Source: Lysinibacillus sp. OF-1
GTDB taxonomy: Bacteria; Bacillota; Bacilli; Bacillales_A; Planococcaceae
Direction: 5' to 3'
NCBI RefSeq assembly: GCF_028356935.1
Contig: NZ_CP102798.1
Coordinates: forward strand, 3,782,001-3,846,000
DNA length: 64,000 nucleotides
Shown: positions 45,664 through 57,779 of the stretch, piece after piece
Position numbering within the stretch: the first letter of the stretch is position 1
Layout: each line of letters starts with the position of its first letter
Program-made: the position numbers and the translations under genes
Notes under the pieces: model-generated
Databases searched by the model: none
What the model saw: only the letters and a program-made list of their open reading frames with translations
Told to the model about the DNA's origin: nothing

Positions 45664-47139
45664 TTATACTGTTTGTTTCTCGCCTACATCTTCTTTCGCA
45701 AGAATGGATTCAACTAAATCAAAGGAGTACCGTTTCTTAAATTTATTGTAGTAAATAGCACGTTTCCGTATTGGATCTCCTGTATAATAGCGTTCGTATT
45801 GAAGCGCTCTCATACCAAACCCTTCACCACATAAATCCCAGGCTAGCTTAAAGATTTTCATTCTTAGTTCTGCATCTACACCTTCTCGTCCACCATAATG
45901 ACGATCAATGCTTGGACGAAGCTCTGGATTTAAGAAATCAGCTTCAGTTGGCATCATTAGCAAACCGCCTGCCCCAATTGTTTGCATGACTTCAATGGCT
46001 CTCGGATATATTTCTGGCATCATGCCGCGAATGGTCTCTAAAGCATCTGGATTTAATCGCGCTTCACCATGCTCTGTTACCGTAAATTCATGCTCCGCTG
46101 TTCGAATCAATGCACGAATGACTTCTACATATTGCACTAATTCGCCGAGATCACGTTGCACATTTAAATATTGATCTACACCAATCGAATCAGCAACCTT
46201 ACAAGCTACCTCTACAGCAAATGCCAGTTTAATGTATCCTCTAACCCCTGACTGATGTGCGGGCTGTTCAGCAATACCTGTCATTGGATACAGCAAGTTC
46301 GCAGCCTCAACGTTGTTATATAAAAACACACGATCCCATGGTACTAATACATCTTCAAAAATGAGTAGTGCATCCATTTCCTCATAGCGGGAAGCCAGTG
46401 GATGATCGAATGTTGAACGTGTACCATCTTGAACGGGTTCACGACAAATAATTTTTAACCCTTTCACATCAATCGGTACAGCAAAAGCTAATGCATAACG
46501 CTCGTCTCCTGGTACAAATCCTGGGTATGAATAGATAATGACTTCATCCGTAAACGCCGCTAATGTTGCTAGCATTTTTGCTCCGCGGACAACTAATCCA
46601 TCAGGACGTTCTTCTACTACACCTAAGTGCGTAAACTTATCTGTCTGTTCATGTGATGCTTTACTTCGGTCATTTTGTGGATTCACAATGGCATGAGTTA
46701 AGAACACATCATTATCTCGTATATAGCGATAATAAGCTTCAATGTTCTTAGCCCAATCTTGGTTGTATTTCGCCAAGAACCAAGAATTTTGTGCTAAAGA
46801 AGTTACCACTGTATTTAAAAAATCTGGTGTTCTCCCCATCAAGCCAAAAGTTTGGCGAGCTACTACTTCAAAAGCTTTACTACGTTTCATAATATCTTCG
46901 TAGGATTTTGCAAAAAGGAATGAAGTGGCTACACGCTCCCCTGTTTCATCACATACATGCGTTAAATCTTCTTGATATTTTGGATCATGTTGTAAATCAT
47001 ATAACTTTGCAATTTCTTTAATTGGTTGTTGAAAATAGGGTTCATCGTAAACACTCTCTACTAAACGACCATTTAGCCATACTTCTGGGTTTCTTGACTT
47101 TAATGCATCCATAAATTGTTGCCCTGTTCTAATTCCCAT
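45664..47139 (-). CDS. Flavin-dependent aromatic monooxygenase, HpaB family (probable anthranilate 3-monooxygenase)
   Basis: A 491-residue oxygenase of the 4-hydroxyphenylacetate 3-monooxygenase type (acyl-CoA dehydrogenase fold). [31 protein letters not shown] and [18 protein letters not shown] are family blocks. It uses reduced flavin supplied by a separate reductase. Because the downstream genes consume 3-hydroxyanthranilate, the likely substrate is anthranilate, as for the FAD-dependent two-component anthranilate 3-monooxygenase known from Geobacillus. That assignment rests on context; 4-hydroxyphenylacetate or another phenol is the alternative. The reductase gene lies 27 bases upstream. 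Confidence 0.88.
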   Translation of the reverse strand: MGIRTGQQFMDALKSRNPEVWLNGRLVESVYDEPYFQQPIKEIAKLYDLQHDPKYQEDLTHVCDETGERVATSFLFAKSYEDIMKRSKAFEVVARQTFGLMGRTPDFLNTVVTSLAQNSWFLAKYNQDWAKNIEAYYRYIRDNDVFLTHAIVNPQNDRSKASHEQTDKFTHLGVVEERPDGLVVRGAKMLATLAAFTDEVIIYSYPGFVPGDERYALAFAVPIDVKGLKIICREPVQDGTRSTFDHPLASRYEEMDALLIFEDVLVPWDRVFLYNNVEAANLLYPMTGIAEQPAHQSGVRGYIKLAFAVEVACKVADSIGVDQYLNVQRDLGELVQYVEVIRALIRTAEHEFTVTEHGEARLNPDALETIRGMMPEIYPRAIEVMQTIGAGGLLMMPTEADFLNPELRPSIDRHYGGREGVDAELRMKIFKLAWDLCGEGFGMRALQYERYYTGDPIRKRAIYYNKFKKRYSFDLVESILAKEDVGEKQTV

Positions 47140-47165
47140 AATTAATAATCCCCTCTACTAAATAA

Positions 47166-47636
47166 CTATTGTTGTATGAACTGTTTTGTCGAGCCCATCT
47201 TGCCTTCAAAAAATGTAAGCGCTTCACTATTAGTGCGTCCAAAATTAAGGATTTCTCCTATAAATAAAACATGGTCTCCCGCATCCACTTCTTTCCATGG
47301 CTTACATTCGATAAAAGCACAAACATCTTCAATTTTTGGAGCTATACCATCTTTAATCCATGTAATTTCAAGCCCTTCTTGCTTACGTCCTGCAAACTGC
47401 CATGCTATAGACTCCTGTTGATCTGATAAAATATTAATTGTAAATGCATTGTTTTTCATTTGAGATAACGCATTTGCTTTTTTATCAATAGATACTAGTG
47501 CTAGAGCAGGCTCTAACGAAACTGAAGTAAATGAGTTCACTGTAATCCCATTAATCCCCACACCATCAAACCAAGTAACGACCGTCACACCTGTAGGAAA
47601 TTTTCCAAATGTTTGTCTAAGTAATTTTGTATCCAT
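47166..47636 (-). CDS. Flavin reductase component (HpaC family)
   Basis: A 156-residue flavin reductase-like protein: TFGKFPTGVTVVTWFDGVGINGITVNSFTSVSLEPALALVSID is the FMN/FAD-binding start of the family, and GDHVLFIGEI gives the conserved GDH. It supplies reduced flavin to the HpaB-type oxygenase encoded just downstream. First gene of the leftward operon. The ATG follows AAAGGGGGG. Confidence 0.93.
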   Translation of the reverse strand: MDTKLLRQTFGKFPTGVTVVTWFDGVGINGITVNSFTSVSLEPALALVSIDKKANALSQMKNNAFTINILSDQQESIAWQFAGRKQEGLEITWIKDGIAPKIEDVCAFIECKPWKEVDAGDHVLFIGEILNFGRTNSEALTFFEGKMGSTKQFIQQ

Positions 47637-47689
47637 TTATAGCACCCCCCTTTAATTTATTATCAGTATCATAACAACTTCTCTTCTCC

Positions 47690-47710
47690 TTGAAATGCAT
47701 TATATTTCAA
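47690..47710. promoter_or_regulatory. Palindrome upstream of the aromatic operon, possible IclR operator
   Basis: TTGAAAT, a 7-base spacer and ATTTCAA form a perfect inverted repeat 54 bases upstream of the first gene. A half-site-like GTGAAAT follows at 47714. Size and position suit an IclR-type dimer site, but this is inferred. Confidence 0.45.
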
Positions 47711-48550
47711 ATAGTGAAATCAAATAAAATTATTTTTCTACTTTAAACCTCTTTTTTCTATAAAAAATCATTTTTATCTATTTTAACAAAATGATATTTT
47801 TGTTCGATTTGATAATCTACTAGTTTAATATGTTATATTTCGTTTGAACTCTCTTTATCTAAAACTATATCAATATTTTTATCGATTCACACTGGAATTA
47901 ACTGAAAAATCTAAAAATATTTCTATTTATCGCCTGTTTATAAGCTAAAAAGGGAAATATCTATATAGATTGCTTCATGCCATTGTTTATTAATAATTGA
48001 ACTATGGCATGGTGACGGCTTGCCATTTAATAGAACTTGTACTATACACGGTAATAAAAAGTTGCCTCCAAAGCATTTTTACATACTTCTGAGGCAACAT
48101 ATATTTAGTGAACTAATCGGCAATGAAAATTACCTATTGGCGGCATCATTAGCTACGGCTTTCAAACTAAGCAAACCCACTGTTGAACCAAATGATTTTA
48201 AATGCGCAGAAGTTAAGTGTATTTGGCAAGTTAGTGTTAATGGTCATTGGTATCATCTTTCATGATGAAAAACTAAGTTAAGTCATTTATGGACTACTGA
48301 TATTTATTTGCTGCGACTAGTGCCAATTATGCTTATGCAAAGACTCCATTTATTGTAGTGACTATGACAATGCTGGCTATTTAACAAAAATTGAAATTTA
48401 AACGGTTGAAGAAGTATTAATCGAGGATGAAGTTCTTAAATTAGACGGCTCACAGCATCACCAAAGTTTATACTGCCTCAATCGAATCCATGTGATAAAC
48501 GCACAGATTCCTTCCATTCTTATCTCTTCATTTACAGTATTACCATATTT
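47711..48550. other. Long non-coding gap with possible gene debris
   Basis: No intact gene is convincing. A hairpin (GTTGCCTC...GAGGCAAC, 48061-48098) lies inside a forward frame open from 48020 to 48265. That frame ends FKCAEVKCIWQVSVNGHWYHLS and has no ribosome site. Further debris at 48370-48500 (YDNAGYLTKIEI, stop, TVEEVLIEDEVLKLDG) is interrupted by a stop. These may be fragments of one lost gene. The left part is very AT-rich and probably holds the promoter of the aromatic operon. Confidence 0.35.
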
Positions 48551-48552
48551 TA

Positions 48553-48593
48553 TTAACAAATATTTAACAGTAGCTTTACACCCTTCCTTTACA
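48553..48593 (+). promoter_or_regulatory. PhoP box array upstream of the alkaline phosphatase
   Basis: Four TT(A/T)ACA repeats lie at 48553, 48564, 48575 and 48588, spaced 11, 11 and 13 bases. The Bacillus PhoP box is TT(A/T/C)ACA repeated every 11 bases, so this is a strong match. A TACAAT at 48596-48601 may be the -10 element. Confidence 0.88.
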
Positions 48594-48626
48594 CTTACAA
48601 TTGAAATCATTTAAAGGAGGAAAATC

Positions 48627-50273
48627 ATGAAATACGCAAAAAAATGGACTTCATTGTTTTTAGCAAGTGCTGTAACGTTATCCGCAGTTAGTATCCCACA
48701 ACAAGAGGTAGAAGCAGCCGAAGTAAAGAAACCGACAAATGTCATTATGCTTGTAATGGATGGGAGCAGTAATAATGCGGTTACCCTTTCTCGTTGGTAT
48801 AAGGGTGAGGGCTTAGCAATGGATGAGATTTTATCTGGTGCTATGCGCACGTATTCTGCTGAATCAGCCATTACAGATTCTGCGCCTGCTGCTACGGCTT
48901 TAGCAACTGGTCATAAATCGAATGATAAATATGTAGGCGTTTTACCATCCGTGATTAATTCCCCTGGTTTAGCACAAATTTCTCAACAAGATGCCTTCCG
49001 ACCTGTAGCCAATGTGCTAGAAGGAGCTAAACAAAAGGGCAAGGCGACTGGACTGATTTCTACTTCTGAAATTCAACATGCAACGCCAGCTGGTTTTTCA
49101 GCGCATGTTAACAATAGAAGTCAATATGGTGATATTGCTGAACAGCAAGTTTACCAAAATATTGACGTCGTTTTAGGTGGTGGCTTAGAGTCGCTGTCAC
49201 CAGGAACTACAAAAAATGCCCGTCAAGATGGCGAGGATTTAATCCAGGTTCTGAAAGAAAAAAATTATGATTTAGTTCAAACACGTGATGAACTATTCAA
49301 AAGTCAGTCTTCAAAAATTTGGGGAAGCTTTGCACCAAGTGCACTTGCCTATGATTTAGATCGCGCTAAAACAAGAGCATCCGAGCCTACGCTTGCTGAA
49401 ATGACGAACAAGGCAATCAATACGCTAAAAAAGGATGAGGACGGCTTCTTCCTCTTTGTTGAAGGTAGCAAGGTCGACTGGGCAGCACATGCCAACGATA
49501 CAATCGGTATCATTAGCGATATTTTATCGTTTGATGATGCTGTAAAAGAAGCGGTTAATTTTGCGAAGGAAGATGGCAATACATTAGTTATTGCCGTAAC
49601 AGACCATGGAAATAGCGGGATTACGATGGGGAATGCCAACACGACTAATACCTACTCCAGTATTCCAGTCTCTGCTTACATTGATCCGTTGAAAAAAGCG
49701 TCCATGACCGTTGAGGGAGCATTAAGTCAATTAAAAGAAGACCGTTCTAATTTAAAAGAAGTGGCTGCCCTTTATGGCTTAGATCAATTAACAAAGACTG
49801 AATTGACTAAACTAAAACTTTCTAAAGACTTAGGCAGTGAGATGGTCAAAATGCTGGCAAATCGTGCGAACATTGGCTATACGACAGGTGGTCATACCGG
49901 TGAGGATGTGTTTTTATATTCATTCGGTCCATCTAAGCTGACAGGACTAGTAGAAAACACTGATTTAGCTCATACAATGGCGCAATTCATGGGCTTTGAC
50001 TTAAATACACTTACAAATGATTTATATGTGCCAGCAACAAAGGCATTTACGGAAAAAGGCTTTACAACAAAAATTGACTTATCCGATAAAGAAAACCCAA
50101 CATTTATTGCACAAAAGGCAGATGTGATGGTGAAAATCCCAGTCAATAAAAACACAATGCTGTATGAGCAAACTTCAACAAACACTGTAAAGACCCATAC
50201 ATTTGACACAATAAATATCTATAATGGCTCTGAATTTTATGTATCAAAAAAAGTTTTGAATGCCGTGAAATAA
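48627..50273 (+). CDS. phoA: Alkaline phosphatase, secreted
   Basis: A 548-residue precursor with a signal peptide (cleavage probably after VEA near residue 30) and the alkaline phosphatase fold. Metal-binding Asp45 lies in LVMDGSSNN. The nucleophile Ser85 lies in TDSAPAATALATG. TDHGNSG and GGHTGEDVFLYS carry the zinc-ligand His and Asp residues. It releases phosphate from organic esters outside the membrane. AAAGGAGG precedes the ATG. The PhoP boxes upstream indicate induction under phosphate starvation. The C-terminal 80 residues beyond the core look like an extra beta-rich domain. Confidence 0.94.
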   Translation: MKYAKKWTSLFLASAVTLSAVSIPQQEVEAAEVKKPTNVIMLVMDGSSNNAVTLSRWYKGEGLAMDEILSGAMRTYSAESAITDSAPAATALATGHKSNDKYVGVLPSVINSPGLAQISQQDAFRPVANVLEGAKQKGKATGLISTSEIQHATPAGFSAHVNNRSQYGDIAEQQVYQNIDVVLGGGLESLSPGTTKNARQDGEDLIQVLKEKNYDLVQTRDELFKSQSSKIWGSFAPSALAYDLDRAKTRASEPTLAEMTNKAINTLKKDEDGFFLFVEGSKVDWAAHANDTIGIISDILSFDDAVKEAVNFAKEDGNTLVIAVTDHGNSGITMGNANTTNTYSSIPVSAYIDPLKKASMTVEGALSQLKEDRSNLKEVAALYGLDQLTKTELTKLKLSKDLGSEMVKMLANRANIGYTTGGHTGEDVFLYSFGPSKLTGLVENTDLAHTMAQFMGFDLNTLTNDLYVPATKAFTEKGFTTKIDLSDKENPTFIAQKADVMVKIPVNKNTMLYEQTSTNTVKTHTFDTINIYNGSEFYVSKKVLNAVK

Positions 50274-50280
50274 AAACAAT

Positions 50281-50328
50281 AGCGCGAACATAAGTTGAGA
50301 TTATTCCCTTATGTTCGTGCTTTTTTTA
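50281..50328 (+). terminator. phoA terminator
   Basis: GCGCGAACATAAG (50282-50294) pairs with CTTATGTTCGTGC (50308-50320) with one mismatch, followed by TTTTTTT. Confidence 0.9.
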
Positions 50329-50551
50329 CATAAAAAGACCAACCAATAGTTTGTAAAATCCACACTTTCCCCCATAACCTTAAATTTACCTTAAATTAAT
50401 CTTATGATTTACTGAATTCACCTTAATTCAGCAACATTTTTCTCCACATTCCGTCAAATCAGTGTTAAAAACATAAGGTAAGGATTTTTCACTAGTAAAT
50501 TACTATTTTTTGAAAATTTAATCCTATACTTTTTTCATTGGAGGTGGACAA
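50329..50551. promoter_or_regulatory. Leader and probable promoter region of the dlt operon
   Basis: This stretch contains tandem CCTTAAATT(T/A)A repeats about 12 bases apart at 50379-50402 and a hairpin-forming repeat (CTGAATT / AATTCAG, near 50413-50432). I cannot assign a sigma factor. The ribosome site GGAGGTGGACAA precedes dltX. Confidence 0.35.
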
Positions 50552-50689
50552 ATGCAATCCATCAAAAATAACGAGCCTTTGCGCTTTATTGCCTTGACGC
50601 TATTTTATTTGATCGTTTTGGTACTGCTGTTTCTTATACATGGTTTCCATGATATGAACGCTGGACCATTTATATATACGGAATTTTAA
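50552..50689 (+). CDS. dltX: DltX, small membrane protein of teichoic acid D-alanylation
   Basis: A 45-residue protein with a short basic/polar N-terminus, one membrane helix (about 13-31) and the C-terminal motif FIYTEF, which matches the conserved FIYNEF-type ending of DltX. The ATG follows GGAGGTGG and the stop lies 17 bases before dltA. DltX is required with DltB and DltD for moving D-alanine onto teichoic acids and is often missed because of its size. Confidence 0.9.
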   Translation: MQSIKNNEPLRFIALTLFYLIVLVLLFLIHGFHDMNAGPFIYTEF

Positions 50690-50706
50690 ATAAAGGAGAT
50701 TTTATA

Positions 50707-52182
50707 ATGTTAAGTATTTTAGCAGCTATTGAACGCGTGGCCCTCCAGCAGCCACAAAAAACTGCTTATCAAACGCACCATGCTTCCTTAACATACGGTG
50801 AGCTTTGGCACTTATCGGATAATGTAGCTGATTATCTGATGAAGCTTAACTTGCGGAGACAACAACCTATTGTCGTTTATGGACATATGTCCCCTCTACA
50901 AATTGTCGCCTTTTTAGGTGCTGTAAAAGCTGGTCACTCATACGTACCTGTTGACTCTTCAACGCCAATAGAAAGATTACAGCTTATTTTAGAAGCATCT
51001 GGAGCAGGTTTATTATTGACAACAGAGCCATTACACATGCTCACGAATATCCCTGTTATGGCGGTGAGTGATGTCTTAGCGAGTTCCTCAAAGGACGTTA
51101 CCCTATCATCAGCGACATGGGTGCAAAACGAGGAAATCCATTATATTATTTACACTTCTGGTTCAACTGGTCAACCAAAAGGTGTCCAAATAACAGCTAG
51201 TAATTTAGCACATTTTGTCTCTTGGATGCACGAAAACTTCCCTTTACAGGACGACGGTGTATTTTTAAATCAAGCGCCTTATTCCTTTGATTTATCTGTC
51301 ATGGATCTGTACCCGGCTCTTGTTGGAGGTCACACACTTTACGCGATTACACAGCAAGAAATCGCCAATCCTAAAGCATTATTTGATTCTTTAGCTACGT
51401 CGAATACTCGTGTTTGGACTTCTACACCTTCCTTCGCCAAGATGTGTTTAATGAACAAAGAGTGGAACCAGCAGCTCATACCGACATTAGATACTTTTTT
51501 ATTTTGCGGCGAGGTTTTACCAATAGCGGTATGTAAAGAGTTAATGTCACGCTTTCCACAGGCTACCATTTATAATTTATACGGTCCTACGGAAACAACG
51601 GTCGCGGTATCCTATGTAGAGGTGTCTAAAGCATTAGTGGAACGCTTTGAACAATTACCGATTGCCCCTATAACGGAGCCGAACGTCGCTTTATTAGAAG
51701 ATGGTGAAATTGTTATTTCAGGCCCAACTGTCAGTGCAGGGTACTTGGGAGCGCCTGATTTAACAGCGAAGGTTTTTTCAACAGTAGCTGAACAACGCAT
51801 CTATCTAACAGGTGATTTAGGCTATGAGCAGGATGGTTATTTATTCTTTTCTGGGCGCAAGGATTTCCAGGTTAAACTACATGGTTATCGTTTGGAAATT
51901 GAGGAAATTGAAAAACAAATTAGCAACCTACCACCCGTTTCAAGCTGTGTTGTTGTACCGATTTATAAAGAAAAGGAGATCATCTCGCTTAGTGCACATG
52001 TTGTTTTGCGCGAGCCATTAACAGACTCTCCCTTCAAAATGACAAAGCAGTTAAAAACACTTCTATCAGAGTATTTGCCTGCTTATATGGTACCAAAAAC
52101 GTTTAAATATATGGACGCTTTACCATTAAATCCGAACGGTAAGGTTGATCGTAAAGGATTGGCGGTTATGGAAACAGTATGA
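50707..52182 (+). CDS. dltA: D-alanine-D-alanyl carrier protein ligase
   Basis: A 491-residue adenylation enzyme that activates D-alanine with ATP and loads it onto DltC. The core motifs are YTSGSTGQPKG (P-loop), LYGPTETTV, YLTGDLG, and NPNGKVDRK with the catalytic Lys. Length is typical. It is preceded by AAAGGAG and its stop overlaps dltB by 4 bases (ATGA). Confidence 0.97.
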   Translation: MLSILAAIERVALQQPQKTAYQTHHASLTYGELWHLSDNVADYLMKLNLRRQQPIVVYGHMSPLQIVAFLGAVKAGHSYVPVDSSTPIERLQLILEASGAGLLLTTEPLHMLTNIPVMAVSDVLASSSKDVTLSSATWVQNEEIHYIIYTSGSTGQPKGVQITASNLAHFVSWMHENFPLQDDGVFLNQAPYSFDLSVMDLYPALVGGHTLYAITQQEIANPKALFDSLATSNTRVWTSTPSFAKMCLMNKEWNQQLIPTLDTFLFCGEVLPIAVCKELMSRFPQATIYNLYGPTETTVAVSYVEVSKALVERFEQLPIAPITEPNVALLEDGEIVISGPTVSAGYLGAPDLTAKVFSTVAEQRIYLTGDLGYEQDGYLFFSGRKDFQVKLHGYRLEIEEIEKQISNLPPVSSCVVVPIYKEKEIISLSAHVVLREPLTDSPFKMTKQLKTLLSEYLPAYMVPKTFKYMDALPLNPNGKVDRKGLAVMETV

Positions 52183-53342
52183 CGCCTTATGGAAATATAG
52201 CATTCTTTGTGATCATCGGACTTTTATTACTACCAACAATCCTATTGGGTTTACAAGGCAAATCTTCTAAATACTATAATCTATTTGTGTCATTGATTGT
52301 CTTAGCTCTTATCTTTGGACATTCATTGAATGGGTCCATTTCGCTCATTCTATTTACGGTCTTTCAGATAGTCCTTATTGTGGCTTATCAGCGTTACCGC
52401 CTTCAGCAAAATAGTGGAACAATCTTTATAATAGCTGTACTCTTGTCGATATTACCACTTGTCCTTGTGAAGGTACTACCGATTCTTGGATTACATCATT
52501 TATTTGGCTTCCTTGGTGTGTCCTACATTACATTTAAAGCAGTGCAAATGATTTTAGAAACCCGTGACGGCTTAATGAAAGAGAAAATTCCTGTCATAGA
52601 GCTAGCGTATTTCTTACTATTCTTCCCTACAGTATCATCAGGGCCGATTGATCGCTGGCGACGTTTTACAAAGGATTTTCATACTGTACCTTCCTCGGAG
52701 GATTATCAAAAGCTGCTGTTAAGTGGGCTCAACTATATCTTTGTCGGCTTTTTATATAAATTTATTTTGGCGTATTTAATTTACAACTACACCCTCATTT
52801 ATTTGCCAAATCATACGTATAACTATTTGACACCTTTCCAGGGGCAATTAGCGTATATGTATATGTATAGCTTTTACTTATTCTTTGATTTTGCTGGCTA
52901 TAGTGCATTTGCTGTTGGTGTGAGCCGAATAATGGGCATACAAACGCCTATTAACTTTAATCGTCCATTCGCAAGTCGCAATATTAAAGACTTTTGGAAC
53001 CGTTGGCATATGAGTCTTTCCTTTTGGTTTAGAGATTACGTCTATATGCGCTTTGTGCTTTGGATGACGAAGAAAAAGTGGCTGAAAAATAAATTCGCTA
53101 TTTCGTATATAGGCTTCTTTTTACTATTCTTTTTAATGGGTATTTGGCATGGCCTAGAATGGCACTTTGTGGTCTACGGACTCTATCATGCCCTATTAAT
53201 TATTAGCTTTGATAAGTTTGAACGCTGGAATAAAAAGCATAAGCGCTGGCCTAAAAATAAGTGGACCCATGCTATTGGCGTCTTCATTACGTTTAATGCC
53301 GTATGCTTTGGCTTCTATATTTTTTCTGGCAAATTATTTTAA
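52179..53342 (+). CDS. dltB: DltB, MBOAT-family D-alanyl transfer protein
   Basis: A 387-residue multi-pass membrane O-acyltransferase. Hallmarks are FFDFAGYSAFAVG, NFNRPFASRNIKDFWNRWHMSLSFWFRDYVY and the catalytic His in FLMGIWHGLEWHF. It passes D-alanine from the DltC carrier across the membrane toward teichoic acid. It overlaps dltA by 4 bases. Confidence 0.97.
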   Translation: MTPYGNIAFFVIIGLLLLPTILLGLQGKSSKYYNLFVSLIVLALIFGHSLNGSISLILFTVFQIVLIVAYQRYRLQQNSGTIFIIAVLLSILPLVLVKVLPILGLHHLFGFLGVSYITFKAVQMILETRDGLMKEKIPVIELAYFLLFFPTVSSGPIDRWRRFTKDFHTVPSSEDYQKLLLSGLNYIFVGFLYKFILAYLIYNYTLIYLPNHTYNYLTPFQGQLAYMYMYSFYLFFDFAGYSAFAVGVSRIMGIQTPINFNRPFASRNIKDFWNRWHMSLSFWFRDYVYMRFVLWMTKKKWLKNKFAISYIGFFLLFFLMGIWHGLEWHFVVYGLYHALLIISFDKFERWNKKHKRWPKNKWTHAIGVFITFNAVCFGFYIFSGKLF

Positions 53343-53383
53343 CCAAGGGCTGAAAGAGCCTGTTCAATAAAGGAGAATTATTA

Positions 53384-53617
53384 ATGGATCAACAACAAGT
53401 TTTAGAAATGCTAGTCGAGTTATGTGAAGATGAAATTATTGTAGAGAACCCAGATATTGATTTATTTGAAGAAGGTTTGCTAGATTCGTTTGGGACAATT
53501 AATTTATTAGTAGAAATTGAAAACCGCTTTAATATTTCTGTACCTATAACTGATTTTAATCGTGAAGAATGGAATACACCGAATCGAATTGTAGGGAAAT
53601 TAGCTGAAAGACAATGA
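53384..53617 (+). CDS. dltC: D-alanyl carrier protein
   Basis: A 77-residue acyl-carrier-type protein with the phosphopantetheine attachment Ser35 in GLLDSFGTINLL. It receives D-alanine from DltA. AAAGGAG precedes the ATG and the stop overlaps dltD by 4 bases. Confidence 0.97.
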   Translation: MDQQQVLEMLVELCEDEIIVENPDIDLFEEGLLDSFGTINLLVEIENRFNISVPITDFNREEWNTPNRIVGKLAERQ

Positions 53618-54789
53618 TGAAGAAAGGCTTTCTCTCTCTATTTATCGCCTTTGCTCTTTTTACTGGCTTTGTCTTCTTTCCGAATGCATGGATCAAGGCG
53701 TGGATTTCCGATGAGGATGTGGAGCAAGCCAAAACAAACATGTCTCCACTTGTCTTTCAAGGTACGTATTTACAGGAACGCATGTTACAGGAGCCTCATT
53801 CCATGCCTTTGTATGGCTCCTCTGAATTAAATCGTTTTGACCCTTTCCATCCCTATAATTATGCGCGAGCATCTGAAGCGCCGTATTCAACATTTATGAT
53901 TGGGCGTGGGGGAATGCAGTCCATTACTCATTTTTTAAATTTTGCTGCTCAAGAGGGAAATTTAAAGGATAAAAAATTAGTTTTCATCATCTCCCCACAA
54001 TGGTTTACAGAAAAGGGCATGGGTGAATTTCACTTTTCACCGAATTATTCGATGTTACATGCCTATGATTTAGCTTTTAATCAAGAGATGGATGCCGACC
54101 TTCGTAAACGCGCCATGGAACGACTGCTAGAATTTGATACCGTTGAGCGGGATCGTCTCTTAAAAACGATGTATCAATATCAAATGTCAAACGGTAAGGA
54201 AAAGCCGATTACGGGACGTTTGGCGATGGTGGCAGGGCGCTTCCATAAGGAATTGCTAGAAAAGAAGGATTTATATTATTCCCTTTTCCCACGTAAAGGT
54301 CATCACTTAAAAAGCAATGACAAGCTCATTGCCAATCAAAGCTTTGAACAGCAATTACAGCATGCTGAGGCGTACGGAAAGAAACGTGTTTCCAATGACT
54401 ACATGATTGAAAATCGCGCTTACCAGCGACTTGTTAATGCTAATTTTTCAAAGTTTAAAGGAATGCGAAAGAAAGAGGATTACACGAAGTCTCCGGAATA
54501 TAAAGATTTTCAATTGGTCATGGATGTGTTAAAAGATGCTGGTGCCAAGCCATTATTCGTATCCATTCCGGTTAATGGCTACTGGTATGATTATAATGGC
54601 TATCCAGAGGAACGTCGTCAGCAGTACTATGATAAGATGCAGCAAGTATTAAAGGCTGCCAATGTTGACTACGTTGATTTTACAGACCATGAATATGACC
54701 CTTATTTTATAATGGATACGATTCATATTGCCTGGAAGGGCTGGGTCTATCTCGATCAAGAACTAGACCAACATTGGGCACAGCCATAA
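53614..54789 (+). CDS. dltD: DltD, teichoic acid D-alanyl transfer protein
   Basis: A 391-residue protein anchored by one N-terminal helix (about 3-20) with an extracellular SGNH-like hydrolase domain. LYGSSELNRFDPFHPYN carries the catalytic Ser, and FIMDTIHIAWKGWV near the C-terminus carries the Asp and His. It acts at the outer face on D-alanyl transfer to lipoteichoic acid. Last gene of dltXABCD, followed by a strong terminator. Confidence 0.96.
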   Translation: MMKKGFLSLFIAFALFTGFVFFPNAWIKAWISDEDVEQAKTNMSPLVFQGTYLQERMLQEPHSMPLYGSSELNRFDPFHPYNYARASEAPYSTFMIGRGGMQSITHFLNFAAQEGNLKDKKLVFIISPQWFTEKGMGEFHFSPNYSMLHAYDLAFNQEMDADLRKRAMERLLEFDTVERDRLLKTMYQYQMSNGKEKPITGRLAMVAGRFHKELLEKKDLYYSLFPRKGHHLKSNDKLIANQSFEQQLQHAEAYGKKRVSNDYMIENRAYQRLVNANFSKFKGMRKKEDYTKSPEYKDFQLVMDVLKDAGAKPLFVSIPVNGYWYDYNGYPEERRQQYYDKMQQVLKAANVDYVDFTDHEYDPYFIMDTIHIAWKGWVYLDQELDQHWAQP

Positions 54790-54794
54790 AAAGG

Positions 54795-54843
54795 AACTGT
54801 AGACAAACTCAAAAAAATTGAGAGTTTGTCTACAGTTTTTTTC
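54795..54843 (+). terminator. dlt operon terminator
   Basis: 16-base perfect arms (AACTGTAGACAAACTC and complement, 54795-54810 and 54822-54837) followed by a T-run. Confidence 0.92.
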
Positions 54844-54898
54844 TTTTATAATGACATAAAGTAAAGCCGTTGATTTCCACTTCAATAGGCACAAAAAG

Positions 54899-54937
54899 AA
54901 ATGCCCCAAAGTATCAATAAACTTTGAGGCATTTTTT
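54899..54937 (-). terminator. eno terminator (end of glycolytic operon)
   Basis: AAATGCC-C-CAAAGT pairs with ACTTTG-A-GGCATTT around a short loop. Read on the minus strand it follows the eno stop and ends in TTTCTTTTT. Confidence 0.88.
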
Positions 54938-54942
54938 GTCTA

Positions 54943-57771
<2,829 letters not shown>

Positions 57772-57779
<8 letters not shown>

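Noticed and set aside
48020..48265. Forward frame of about 81 codons
   Set aside because: It starts at a TTG without a ribosome site, contains a strong hairpin and is followed by other interrupted debris. It is treated as a remnant, not a gene.
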